From: Micromonospora sp. LH3U1
GTDB taxonomy: Bacteria; Actinomycetota; Actinomycetes; Mycobacteriales; Micromonosporaceae
Assembly (NCBI RefSeq): GCF_028475105.1
Contig: NZ_CP116936.1
Span: forward strand, 4,091,501 to 4,155,500
Direction of reading: 5' to 3'
DNA length: 64,000 nucleotides
Of this stretch, positions 41,032 through 48,945 are shown piece by piece; within the stretch, counting starts at the first letter, position 1, and the number at the start of each line of letters is the position of its first letter. A model generated the notes under the pieces. The model ran no database searches, was not told the DNA's origin, and worked only from the letters and a program-made list of their open reading frames with translations. The translations under genes were made by a program, and so were the position numbers.

Positions 41032-41851
41032 ACGTCGGTGCCGTCGGGCGTGGCGGAGCCGGGTAGCGGGCCGGGCTGACGCCCAGGTACCGCTGGAAGT
41101 GGCGGGTCAGGTGCGCCTGGTCGAAGAAGCCGACCGCGGCGGCGGCCTCGGCGGGCCGCTGACCGGCGAGCAGAAGGCGACGCGCCAGCTCGACCCGGCG
41201 ACCGGTCAGGTACGCGTGTGGCGGTACGCCGTGCACATGGGTGAACGTCCGTACCAGGTGGGTCGGGTGGGCGTGCAGCAGCTCGGCGGCCTCCCCCAGC
41301 GTGACGCCCTCGATGGTCCGGGCGTCCAGCAGCTCCCGCAGTCGGACCGCGAGGCCGCGTACGGTCGGTTGGACGCTGGCCTGGGCACGCTGGTGGAGCT
41401 GCTGGCGCAGCCGGTCGAGGATGAGCGCGAGCCGACTCTCGGCCTCGAACTCGTCGCCGGGTGCGGCGAGCGCCTGGTGCAGGTGGTGGATCCGGTCCCG
41501 TAGATGCGGATCGGCCACGGCCGGCTCGTCGACCGCCCGGCCGACCAGCTCGGCACCGAGCGCGGAGGTCTCCAGGTACAGGACCCGTTTGCGGAAGCCG
41601 TCCGCTGTGGCGGATCGGCCGTCGTGCGGCACGTACGGCGGCAGCAGGGTGACCGACGTGCGTAGCGCGCCGTGCCGGTGCCGGTCGAGGTCGAAGCGGA
41701 CCGCGCCGTCGTCGACGATCAACAGCGTCCACACGTCGTGGATGTGCCGCGGGTAGGCGTGGTCCACGAAATGGGCGTGGAAGACCTCGGCGACCCCGGC
41801 TACCGCGGGTCGCCACGCGCTGACGTGCGAGCCCGCCGGGCGGGTGGCCAC
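41000..41851 (-). CDS. AraC-family regulator
   Basis: A 283-residue regulator. The GTG at 41851 begins a normal N-terminus; a TTG at 41866 is possible. An AraC-type cupin domain (HAHFVDHAYPRHIHDVWTLLIVDDG) occupies the N-terminal half. Two helix-turn-helix units follow (GVTLGEAAELLHAHPTHLVRTF and PAEAAAAVGFFDQAHLTRHFQRYLGVSPARY). It is divergent from the DUF2000 gene. Its last ten codons overlap the end of the XRE gene on the other strand. Confidence 0.85.
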   Translation of the reverse strand: MATRPAGSHVSAWRPAVAGVAEVFHAHFVDHAYPRHIHDVWTLLIVDDGAVRFDLDRHRHGALRTSVTLLPPYVPHDGRSATADGFRKRVLYLETSALGAELVGRAVDEPAVADPHLRDRIHHLHQALAAPGDEFEAESRLALILDRLRQQLHQRAQASVQPTVRGLAVRLRELLDARTIEGVTLGEAAELLHAHPTHLVRTFTHVHGVPPHAYLTGRRVELARRLLLAGQRPAEAAAAVGFFDQAHLTRHFQRYLGVSPARYPAPPRPTAPTSITRTGGRGR

Positions 41852-41901
41852 GCTAAGAACGTACAAGACCGCGCGGCGTCGGGGCGGCCAGGCTCGACGC
41901 C

Positions 41902-42324
41902 ATGACCGAACCCATCCGATTTCCCACCAAGATCGCCGTGCTGCTCCGGAACGACCTGGCGAGCTGGCAGCGGCTGAACGTCACCGCCTTCCTGGTCAGC
42001 GGCATCGCGAACGCCGTGCCGGAGCTGCTCGGCGAGGACTACCGCGACGCGGACGGCACCCGGTACCTGCCGATGTTCGGCCAGCCGGTGCTGGTCTTCG
42101 CCGGCGATCGGGCGGCGCTGGTCGGCGCGCACACCCGCGCACTCGCCCGCGGGCTACGGCTGTCGATCTTCACGTCTGAGCTGTTCGCCACCGGCAACGA
42201 CCGGGACAACCGCGCCGCCGTTCAGGCGATCGGGCGGGACAAGCTCGACCTGGTGGGCCTGGCACTGCACGCCCCCCGCAACGTGGTGGACAAGGTACTC
42301 AAGGGCACGACCATGCACCCCTGA
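41902..42324 (+). CDS. DUF2000-family protein
   Basis: A 140-residue protein with the DUF2000 pattern: KIAVLLRNDLASWQRLNVTAFLVSGIA, MFGQPVLVFAGD, and RDNRAAVQAIGRDKLDLVGLALH. The family has a peptidyl-tRNA-hydrolase-2-like fold and no proven activity. The gene is divergent from the AraC regulator with about 50 bases between starts, so it is its likely target. Confidence 0.85.
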   Translation: MTEPIRFPTKIAVLLRNDLASWQRLNVTAFLVSGIANAVPELLGEDYRDADGTRYLPMFGQPVLVFAGDRAALVGAHTRALARGLRLSIFTSELFATGNDRDNRAAVQAIGRDKLDLVGLALHAPRNVVDKVLKGTTMHP

Positions 42325-42340
42325 CCGGGCGGATCCGGGT

Positions 42341-42421
42341 GCCGAGATCATCGGCTACTGGCAGGACCAGTCCACCTTCCTTGCTTGGGAGACGCTGACC
42401 CACGCCAACAACCCCAACTGA
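42341..42421 (+). pseudogene. 27-codon gene tail, unidentified
   Basis: An in-frame stretch AEIIGYWQDQSTFLAW, then ETLTHANNPN and a stop. It has coding character but no start and no recognisable domain. It looks like the 3' end of a deleted gene. Confidence 0.3.
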
Positions 42422-42472
42422 CCGTGCCGCCACGGGGCTCAGCCGTCGGCCCCCAGGGCCACCACCGGGCTG

Positions 42473-42607
42473 ACCCGCGACGCCCGCGGCTTCGGCCTGA
42501 TCGGCCTCACCGAGCGGGTGCGTGCCCTCGGCGGCACGATCTCCGCCGGGCCCGGCGTCGCCGGTGGCTGGGTGCTCGGGGCCTGGGAACGCCGCCTCGT
42601 CGGCTGA
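42473..42607 (+). pseudogene. C-terminal remnant of a NarL-type sensor histidine kinase
   Basis: About 44 codons read RGFGLIGLTERVRALGGTIS, AGPGVAGGWVLGAWERR and a stop. The G-FGLxGLxERV-xxLGG motif is the end of the ATPase domain of NarX/DesK-type histidine kinases. The rest of the kinase and any response regulator are missing. It lies 57 bases before the transhydrogenase gene. Confidence 0.6.
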
Positions 42608-42664
42608 CGGGCCCGCCGAGGCGGGGTCTGGCGCGCGGAGCGACATCTTGCGAGGCTAACGGTT

Positions 42665-44068
42665 GTGTATGACTACGACCTGTTGGTGCTGGGCTCCGGA
42701 CCCAGTGGTCAGAAGGCCGCGATCGCCGCCGCCAAGCTCGGCAGGCGGGTCGGCATCGTGGACCGCCGCGACATGATCGGTGGGGTGTGCATCAACACCG
42801 GCACCGTCCCCTCCAAGACGCTGCGTGAGGCCGTTCTCTATCTGACCGGGTTGAGCCAACGGGACCTGTACGGCAGCAGCTACCGGGTCAAGGACGAGAT
42901 CACGGTCAGCGACCTGGCCGCCCGGACCCAGCACGTGATCACCCGGCAGACCGACGTCATCCGCAATCAGCTGGCCCGCAACCGGGTCGCGATGATCACC
43001 GGCACCGGGCGCTTCGCGGACCCGCACACGATCTGGGTCGACGGTGGCTCCGGCCGCGAGTCCAGAGTGACCTTCGACAAGATCATTATCGCTGCCGGCA
43101 CGCGCCCGGCCCGCCCGGACAGCGTCGACTTCGACGACCGGACGATCGTGGACTCCGACGGCGTCATCAACCTCCAGGCCGTACCCCGCAGCATGGTCGT
43201 GGTCGGTGCCGGCGTGATCGGCATGGAGTACGCCTCGATGTTCGCCGCCCTCGGCACCAAGGTGACAGTGGTGGAACGCCGCGACCGGATGCTCGAGTTC
43301 TGCGACGAGGAGGTCGTCGAGTCGCTGAAGTACCACCTGCGCGACCTGTCCGTGGCGTTCCGCTTCGGCGAGGAGGTCGCCGCCGTGGAAAAACACCAGA
43401 CGGCGGCACTCTGCATCCTCAAGAGTGGCAAGAAGATCGTCGCGGACACGGTGATGTACTCGGCCGGCCGGCAGGGCCAGACCGACGACCTCGCGCTGGA
43501 GGCGGCCGGGCTGGAAGCGGATCGGCGCGGCCGGATCGCGGTCGACGCCAACTACCGCACCCCGGTCGACAACATCTACGCCGTCGGCGATGTGATCGGC
43601 TTTCCGGCCCTCGCGTCCACCTCGATGGAGCAGGGCCGGTTGGCCGCGCAGCACGCCTGCGGCGAACCGATCCGGGAGATGCACGGGCTGCAACCGATCG
43701 GCATCTACACGATCCCGGAGATCAGCTTCGTCGGGCAGACCGAGGCGCAGCTCACCGACACCTCGACACCGTTCGAGGTGGGCATCGCGCGCTACCGGGA
43801 GCTGGCCCGGGGCCAGATCGTGGGCGACTCGTACGGCATGCTGAAACTGCTGGTCTCCCCCGACGACGGCCGACTGCTCGGGGTGCACGTGTTCGGCACC
43901 GCCGCCACCGAGATCGTCCACATCGGGCAGGCGGTGATGGGCTGCGGCGGCACGATCGACTACCTGGTCGACGCGGTGTTCAACTACCCGACGCTGGCCG
44001 AGGCGTACAAGGTCGCCGCTCTGGACGCCTCCAACAAGATCCGCAACATAACCCGCATCGACGGCTAG
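42665..44068 (+). CDS. sthA: Soluble (Si-specific) NAD(P)+ transhydrogenase
   Basis: A 467-residue FAD-dependent pyridine nucleotide-disulfide oxidoreductase family enzyme. It starts at GTG 42665. The FAD motif is LLVLGSGPSGQKAAIAAAKLG. The usual redox pair is reduced to one Cys: GGVCINTGTVPSKTLREAV, as in actinobacterial SthA, so it is a transhydrogenase rather than a lipoamide dehydrogenase. The NAD motif VVVGAGVIGMEYASMFAALG and the IYAVGDVIGFPALASTSMEQGR loop follow. It balances NADPH and NADH. Its stop codon shares the CTAG at 44065-44068 with the stop of the opposite MerR gene. Confidence 0.9.
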   Translation: MYDYDLLVLGSGPSGQKAAIAAAKLGRRVGIVDRRDMIGGVCINTGTVPSKTLREAVLYLTGLSQRDLYGSSYRVKDEITVSDLAARTQHVITRQTDVIRNQLARNRVAMITGTGRFADPHTIWVDGGSGRESRVTFDKIIIAAGTRPARPDSVDFDDRTIVDSDGVINLQAVPRSMVVVGAGVIGMEYASMFAALGTKVTVVERRDRMLEFCDEEVVESLKYHLRDLSVAFRFGEEVAAVEKHQTAALCILKSGKKIVADTVMYSAGRQGQTDDLALEAAGLEADRRGRIAVDANYRTPVDNIYAVGDVIGFPALASTSMEQGRLAAQHACGEPIREMHGLQPIGIYTIPEISFVGQTEAQLTDTSTPFEVGIARYRELARGQIVGDSYGMLKLLVSPDDGRLLGVHVFGTAATEIVHIGQAVMGCGGTIDYLVDAVFNYPTLAEAYKVAALDASNKIRNITRIDG

Positions 44069-44473
44069 CCGCGGCCCCCGACCTCCACCAGTTCCGCCAG
44101 CTTGGTGCGGTAGTTCGGGCAGGTCGAGATGTCCTCGTGGGAGCAGTTCAGCCCGGCCTCAAGCAAATCGAGCGCCGACCGCAGCGCCGCCATCCTGGCC
44201 TGGAGCGCGCCATGGTTGCGGCGCAGAACGTCCTTGCGGGCGGCCGGGTCGCCCGCGGCGAGGAACGCCCGGATGTCCGGCAGCGGCAGGCCGGCCTGCT
44301 TCGCGCGCAGGATCGAGGCTACCCGGAACAGGTCGTCCGCGGGTGTAGCGGCGACGGCCGCTGGTGGCCCGGGCGGGGCGGAGCAGGCCCACCGATTCCC
44401 AGTGCCGCAGTACGTGCGCTGGCAGGCCGAAGTGGTCGGCCACGTCGCCGATCGTCATCGCGCTTGACTTCAT
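44065..44473 (-). pseudogene. MerR-family regulator broken by a +1 frameshift
   Basis: From ATG 44473 (or 44458) the frame gives MTIGDVADHFGLPAHVLRHW and ESVGLLRPARATSGRRRYT, the MerR winged helix. The normal continuation DDLFRVASILRAKQAGLPLP and DIRAFLAAGDPAARKDVLRR is in another frame. The shift is at a run of three G (44341-44343, plus strand); removing one base gives RRYTADDLFRVA. The C-terminal part has ALNCSHEDISTCPNY-like Cys residues (GLNCSHEDISTCPNY), possibly effector ligands. The gene is divergent from the methyltransferase gene. Mutation, slippage or read error are all possible. Confidence 0.75.
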
Positions 44474-44492
44474 GTCGACATTAGGTCCGACC

Positions 44493-45194
44493 ATGGCGGG
44501 CATGTCCAGTCTTCTAGCTGTCCTCGATGCCATCGAGACCGAGCCTGCGGCCGTCGAACTGCGTGCCCGTTCCTACGAGTTGTTCGGCGATCTCACTGGC
44601 CACGTCGTCGACGCTGGCTGTGGCAGTGGCCGCGCCGTCGCCGAGCTGGCCGAGCGCGGAGCCCACGCGGTCGGCGTCGACCTCGACCCCGAGATGATCG
44701 CGGTGGCCCGGGAGCGCTGGCCTGCCGGCGAGTTCCATGTCGGCGACGCCACCGAACTGCCGCTAGAGACCGGATCGGCCAGCTACTACCGGGCGGACAA
44801 GGTGTTGCACGTGCTCGACGACCCGGCGCGGGCCGTGGCCGAGGCCCGGCGAGTGCTCACACCGGGCGGCCGAGCCGTGCTGATCGGCCAGGACTGGGAC
44901 CTGATCGCCATTGACTCGGACGAGCCGGAAGCCACCCGCCGGCTGGTCCACGCGAAGGCGGACTCGCTCCCGTCGCCGCGTGTTGCCCGGCGGTATCGCA
45001 ACCTGCTGCTCGACGCCGGCTTCACCGACCCGACCGTCGAGGTGCACACCGCCGTGTTCACAGACGACACCGCGCTGGACCTGGTGAAGCGGATCACCGA
45101 CGAGGAGACCTGGCTCGCCGAGCAGACCGAGCGCGCCCGCGCGAACCGGATCCTCGTCATCGTGCCGATGTTCCTCGTCGCCGCCCAGGCCTGA
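44493..45194 (+). CDS. Class I SAM-dependent methyltransferase
   Basis: A 233-residue methyltransferase starting at ATG 44493 or 44502. Motif I is VVDAGCGSGRAVAELAERG. Motif II/III are GVDLDPEMIAVARERWP and FHVGDATELPLETGSASYYRADKVLHVLDD, and motif post-III is RRVLTPGGRAVLIGQDW. These features are of the ubiE/MenG-like small-molecule group. It is divergent from the MerR-type gene across a palindrome ATGTCGACAT (44472-44481), which may be the MerR site. Substrate is unknown. Confidence 0.85.
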   Translation: MAGMSSLLAVLDAIETEPAAVELRARSYELFGDLTGHVVDAGCGSGRAVAELAERGAHAVGVDLDPEMIAVARERWPAGEFHVGDATELPLETGSASYYRADKVLHVLDDPARAVAEARRVLTPGGRAVLIGQDWDLIAIDSDEPEATRRLVHAKADSLPSPRVARRYRNLLLDAGFTDPTVEVHTAVFTDDTALDLVKRITDEETWLAEQTERARANRILVIVPMFLVAAQA

Positions 45195-45290
45195 CAACGA
45201 ACGGGGACGGACTCGGTGAACTGCTCCTCCCCCGATGTCGGTGCTGCCCGCTACCGTGCCGGCACTGTTGACACGTGGAGGAAAGAGGCA

Positions 45291-45737
45291 GTGGTGGGCG
45301 CATCCGGGTGGAGCTACTTCGTCGCATACCAGCCAGACCTGGACGCGGCGTTGGACGCCCTGCGGGACAGGGTCTTCGCCGAGGGCGAGTACTGGTGGGC
45401 CCGGGGTGAGACCCCCAACTCGGCGAGCGACTATCCGAACCGCCCGGCCACCATGGAAGAGCTGTTCAACGACGAGTGGGTGCAGGAGTCGGGAACCCAC
45501 TCCATCCTCGACGTCTACCGGGTCCTCAACGAGGGCGAGAGGCCCGACTACGGCACGGTTGAGCCGGTGAACGCCGCCGAGGCGCTGCGCCACGCCGGCA
45601 CCGAGCGGCTCACCCGCGAGCACCTGGACGCCATCAAGGGGCTGGCCGCACGGAGGTGGTTCGGCCGCTGCGCGGTCCTGCACGACGGGCAGAGCAAGCC
45701 GGAGGAAATCTACTTCTGGGGCTTCTCCGGCGACTAA
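45291..45737 (+). CDS. Uncharacterised conserved actinobacterial protein
   Basis: A 148-residue soluble protein. GTG 45291 (or 45294) is chosen because GGAGGAAAGAGG lies just upstream. It opens with GASGWSYFVAYQPDLDAALDAL and has acidic, aromatic-rich segments (FAEGEYWWARGE, EEIYFWGFSGD at the C-terminus). This type of protein is common in actinomycetes without known function. No catalytic motif can be named. A large inverted repeat and a terminator follow. Confidence 0.7.
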   Translation: MVGASGWSYFVAYQPDLDAALDALRDRVFAEGEYWWARGETPNSASDYPNRPATMEELFNDEWVQESGTHSILDVYRVLNEGERPDYGTVEPVNAAEALRHAGTERLTREHLDAIKGLAARRWFGRCAVLHDGQSKPEEIYFWGFSGD

Positions 45738-45767
45738 CCAGGGCACCCCGCACCACGCCCGCACGCC

Positions 45768-45830
45768 CGGTGATCAAGAGGTTTGCGTCGGCCGGTCTGG
45801 CGTGTCGTGACGCAAACTTCTTGATCACCG
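45768..45830. repeat. Long inverted repeat, possible genus-level intergenic element
   Basis: A 22-bp stem with one G/T mismatch: GGTGATCAAGAGGTTTGCGTC (left 45769-45789) faces its near-complement GACGCAAACTTCTTGATCACC (right 45809-45829) around a 19-base loop. It is AT-richer than its surroundings. From memory such GATCAAGAAGTTTGCGTC strings recur in Micromonospora intergenic DNA. It may also act as a terminator between the convergent genes. Confidence 0.65.
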
Positions 45831-45840
45831 AGGGCTGGGG

Positions 45841-45874
45841 GCCGGTGCGGGGTTCGGGATCGCCCCGCACCGGC
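45841..45874 (-). terminator. 12-bp hairpin after the xylanase gene
   Basis: GCCGGTGCGGGG pairs with CCCCGCACCGGC around a 10-base loop, 11 bases beyond the stop of the minus-strand xylanase gene. Confidence 0.75.
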
Positions 45875-45884
45875 CGGTGGGGCT

Positions 45885-47267
45885 TTAGCGGGCTGAGCAG
45901 GCGGGGCTGAGGGTGCCGGCGGTGCCGTTGGCCTGGAAGCCCCACTCGGTGGCTTGTCCGGCGCCGACCTGGCCGTTGTAGGCCACGTTCGTCCAACTCG
46001 TCGAGCCGGTGTTACCGCTGCGGTTGGCGTTCCAGGCGTTGGTGACCGTCGCGCCCGACGGCAACGCGATGCCGACCGTCCAGCCGTTGATGGCCGACGA
46101 GCCGGCCGTCACCTTCACCGTGGCGACGAAGCCACCCGTCCACTGGTTCACCGACACCGTCGCGGTGCAGCCGCCTTGGCCTGGAGGCGGGGTCGTGGGC
46201 GGGTCGGTCGGCGGGTCGGTGGGCGGGTCGGTCGGCGGGTCGGTCGGCGTGGTGCCGTTGTTCAGTGCGGCGAGGACCGCGTCGTACGCCGGCTTCTTGG
46301 ACCCGTTGCTGTTGAACAGCAGCGGGGTCTGCGAGGCCCGCCACGAGTCGCTGTCGCGGATGCCCCAGACCGTGATCCCGTTGCACCGGGCGACCGCCAG
46401 GCAGTCCTCGACCACACTGCGGTAGGTGGTCGCCGACGCGCCCTGGATGTCCAACTCGGTGACCTGCACATCCACACCCAACGCCGCGAAACTCGACAAC
46501 GTGGTGCGGTAGTTACTCACGTACGGCGAATCGTTGTTGAAGTGCGACTGGAACCCGACGCAGTCGATCGGCACACCCCGAGACTTGAAGTCCCGGACCA
46601 TGTTGTAGACAGCCTGCGTCTTGGCGTGGGTCCAGTTGTCGGTGTTGTAGTCGTTGTAGCAGAGCTTCGCGCCCGGATCCGCGGCACGCGCCGCCCGGAA
46701 CGCGGCTTCGATCCAGTCGTTACCGGTCCGCTGCAGGTTCGAGTCACGACGAGCACCGGAACTGCCATCGGCGAACGCCTCGTTGACCACGTCCCAGGTC
46801 ACGATCTGGCCCCGGAAATGCGTCGCCACCTGCGTGACGTGATTGAGCATCGCCTGCCGCAACGCACTGCCACTCATGTTCTGCATCCAGCCCGGCTGCT
46901 GCGAGTGCCACGCCAGGGTGTGACCGCGCACGCTCATCCCCTGACTCCGGGCATGACTGACGATCCGCTCTGCCGAGCTGTAGCTGAACTGGCCCTGCTG
47001 CGGCTCGGTCGCGTCGATCTTCATCTCGTTCTCGGGCGTCACCGAGTTGAACTCACGATTCAAAATCGTCGTGTACGCACCATCGCTCAACCTGTTCGCC
47101 GCCACCGCCGTACCGAAATACCGGCCCTTCTCCGTGGCGGACGCACCCAGGGTCGTCCCGGCGCTCGCTGTGCCGGGCAGGAGCATCGCCATGCCGGCGG
47201 CGAGGGCGCCCACGCCGGTCAGCGCAAAGGCGGCTCTGGTTGCCGCCTTCCATTTCGCGTTTCTCAT
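45885..47267 (-). CDS. Secreted GH10 endo-1,4-beta-xylanase with C-terminal CBM2
   Basis: A 460-residue exported enzyme. A Sec signal ends near GTASAG (residue 37). Residues about 40-330 form the GH10 barrel: the acid/base is Glu163 in TWDVVNEAF and the nucleophile is Glu271 in VQVTELDIQG; SVTPENEMKIDATEP and GHTLAWHSQQP are also characteristic. A linker of four TDPP repeats (about 337-352) leads to a family 2 carbohydrate-binding module at 360-460. It cuts the xylan backbone outside the cell. It is the last gene of the xylan locus, 42 bases after the CE1 esterase gene on the same strand. Confidence 0.95.
   Translation of the reverse strand: MRNAKWKAATRAAFALTGVGALAAGMAMLLPGTASAGTTLGASATEKGRYFGTAVAANRLSDGAYTTILNREFNSVTPENEMKIDATEPQQGQFSYSSAERIVSHARSQGMSVRGHTLAWHSQQPGWMQNMSGSALRQAMLNHVTQVATHFRGQIVTWDVVNEAFADGSSGARRDSNLQRTGNDWIEAAFRAARAADPGAKLCYNDYNTDNWTHAKTQAVYNMVRDFKSRGVPIDCVGFQSHFNNDSPYVSNYRTTLSSFAALGVDVQVTELDIQGASATTYRSVVEDCLAVARCNGITVWGIRDSDSWRASQTPLLFNSNGSKKPAYDAVLAALNNGTTPTDPPTDPPTDPPTDPPTTPPPGQGGCTATVSVNQWTGGFVATVKVTAGSSAINGWTVGIALPSGATVTNAWNANRSGNTGSTSWTNVAYNGQVGAGQATEWGFQANGTAGTLSPACSAR
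46198..46247. repeat. 12-base tandem repeat in the xylanase linker
   Basis: Four copies of about GGCGGGTCGGTC encode TDPP linker units. Copy number may vary by slippage. Confidence 0.7.
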
Positions 47268-47309
47268 CGTGCGACTCCGTTTCTGACGTGGTGGTGGTGT
47301 GGGAGGGGA

Positions 47310-48638
47310 TCAGGAGACCGAACAGGTGGCCCCGTTCAGGGCGAAGGACGCGGGCTTGCCTGTGCCGCCGGCGTGGGTGGCCTGGAAGCCGATGTCGACC
47401 GACGTGTTCGGCGCGATGGTGGCGTTGTAGGAGACGTTGCGGGCGGTCACCGCGCCGCTCGCCGGCGAGTACTGCGCGTTCCAGCCGTTGGTGATGCTCT
47501 GGCCGGAGGGCAGCGTGAAGGTCAGCGCCCAACCGTTGACGGGCGTGGTGCCGGTGTTGGTGATGGTCACGCTCGCGGTGAGCCCGGAGTTCCAGGCGTT
47601 GACCGTGTAGCCGATCCGGCACCCACCCTCAGTCGGCGGCGGGGTCGTCGGAGGCGGAGTGGTCGGGGGTGGGGTGGTCGGGGGCGGGGTGGTCGGAGGT
47701 GGAGTGGTCGGGGGCGGTGTGGTGCCGTCCAGCCCGAAGAAGCGGATCACCTGCGCGGCGTCGACCGGCAGGTTGTGCGTGACACCCTGCATGCTGATCG
47801 CCTCGACCGGGGCCATCGGACCGCTGCTGCCGTACCGGGTGCGGGTGTAGCCGGACTGCGGGGAATCGGTGTACGTCGGGCTCTGGCTCAACCCGTGCAC
47901 GTTGGTCCACTGCTTGACCTGCTCGCCGAAGTTCGGGTAGCGCAGCGTCTCATCGTTGGTGCCGTGCCAGATCTGCATCCGTGGCCGTTGGCCGGTGTAG
48001 CCCGGGTACGCACCACGCACCAGGTCCCCCCACTGCTGCGGGGTCCTGATGAGCTGCCCGTTCGCGCACTCGCTGTTCCACTCCGAGCTGCCCCCGGTGG
48101 CGAAGCAGCTGAACGGAACCCCGGCGAAGGACGCACCCGCCGCGAACACGTCCGGGTAGTCGCCCAGCATGACGTTGGTCATCATCGCCCCGGAGGAGGT
48201 GCCGGTGGCAAAGATCCGTGCCGGGTCGGCGGCGTAACGCTGCCGCACGTAGTCGACCATCGCCATGAGCCCGACCGGGTCGCTGCCACCGCCACGGCGT
48301 AACGCCTGCGGCGAGTAGACGTCCCAGCACTTGCTACTGCGGGTGGCCGACGGGTAGATCACGATGAACCCGTACCGGTCCGCGAGGGATGCGTACTGCG
48401 TGCCCGAGTGGAACGCCGGGCCCGTTCCGGTGCAGTAGTGCATGGCCAGGAGGATCGCCGGTCGGGACGCCACCCGGTCCGGAACGTACAGGTGCATCTG
48501 CAGGTTGGTGGGGTTGGTGCCGAAGTTCGTCACCTGCGTGAGCGTCGCTGCCGACGCGGGCGTGGCGAACGTCAGCGCGGCGGCGGCCAGCGTCACGACC
48601 GCCATGACGACGCCAAGCATCCTTGTTTTCAGTGTCAT
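47310..48638 (-). CDS. Secreted CE1/PHB-depolymerase-type esterase with C-terminal CBM2
   Basis: A 442-residue exported esterase. A Sec signal ends near ATPASAA (residue 31). The catalytic domain (about 32-310) has the nucleophile Ser148 in ATGTSSGAMMT, a Cys pair region (CTGTG, SSKCWDVY) and MQIWHGTNDETL with the acid. Such proteins act as acetylxylan or feruloyl esterases, or as PHB depolymerases. The xylan context favours a xylan side-group esterase. Residues about 313-340 are TTPPP repeats, and 345-442 form a CBM2 (VNAWNSGLTASVTITNTG). The stop is 42 bases upstream of the GH10 start. Confidence 0.9.
   Translation of the reverse strand: MTLKTRMLGVVMAVVTLAAAALTFATPASAATLTQVTNFGTNPTNLQMHLYVPDRVASRPAILLAMHYCTGTGPAFHSGTQYASLADRYGFIVIYPSATRSSKCWDVYSPQALRRGGGSDPVGLMAMVDYVRQRYAADPARIFATGTSSGAMMTNVMLGDYPDVFAAGASFAGVPFSCFATGGSSEWNSECANGQLIRTPQQWGDLVRGAYPGYTGQRPRMQIWHGTNDETLRYPNFGEQVKQWTNVHGLSQSPTYTDSPQSGYTRTRYGSSGPMAPVEAISMQGVTHNLPVDAAQVIRFFGLDGTTPPPTTPPPTTPPPTTPPPTTPPPTTPPPTEGGCRIGYTVNAWNSGLTASVTITNTGTTPVNGWALTFTLPSGQSITNGWNAQYSPASGAVTARNVSYNATIAPNTSVDIGFQATHAGGTGKPASFALNGATCSVS
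47637..47722. repeat. 15-base tandem repeat in the CE1 linker
   Basis: About six near-copies of a 15-base unit (GGTCGGGGGCGGGGT type) encode TTPPP linker units. Confidence 0.7.
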
Positions 48639-48738
48639 CGTTTGCGATCCCTCGGAAAATAGGCGCGTGGAAGGGGACTTAAGTCGAGGACTGCCCTTCG
48701 CCCGACCCTGACCGCGGCTCGCGTGACCATGCCAGCTT

Positions 48739-48781
48739 CAATCGAGAACACTCGATTGTCAAGAGTTCCGGAAACCTTCCG
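48739..48781. promoter_or_regulatory. Two palindromes upstream of the CE1-GH10 genes
   Basis: CAATCGAG-AACA-CTCGATTG (48739-48758, perfect 8-bp arms) and CGGAA-ACC-TTCCG (48769-48781, perfect 5-bp arms) lie in tandem about 100 bases before the CE1 start. The second resembles the GAAACTTTC palindromes near the locus LacI gene, so that protein may bind here. Confidence 0.5.
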
Positions 48782-48897
48782 CCGCAACGGATCCGGCGGC
48801 TACCTGCGTACCGATGGGCATCGGCGGGCATGAGCACCGCCGACTGGTTGCGAGCAATTACCGGGACGTTCTCGAAACGTGCCGGGCTTAGCGGAGA

Positions 48898-48941
48898 CAC
48901 GACGGGGAGACCCGGCCCGATGGCCGCGCCTCCCCGTCGTG
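48898..48941 (-). terminator. 12-bp hairpin after the GH67 gene
   Basis: CACGACGGGGAG pairs with CTCCCCGTCGTG around a 20-base loop that can fold further (GGCC...GGCC). It lies five bases past the stop codon at 48946, at the end of the main xylan operon. Confidence 0.75.
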
Positions 48942-48945
48942 CCGA

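Larger units (their letters stand above)
48639..48945. other. Gene-free upstream region of the CE1-GH10 pair
   Basis: This 307-base gap holds no gene. It carries the GH67 terminator at 48898-48941 and two palindromes at 48739-48781. The presence of both shows that the CE1-GH10 pair has its own promoter. Confidence 0.7.

Noticed and set aside
41461..41756. Plus-strand frames opposite the AraC regulator
   Set aside because: Short shadows of an intact AraC gene.
46198..46247. Short regular repeats as a CRISPR array
   Set aside because: The 12-base units are contiguous without spacers and encode TDPP linker residues.
47637..47722. 15-base repeats as a CRISPR or VNTR element outside genes
   Set aside because: They lie in frame within the CE1 linker and encode TTPPP units.
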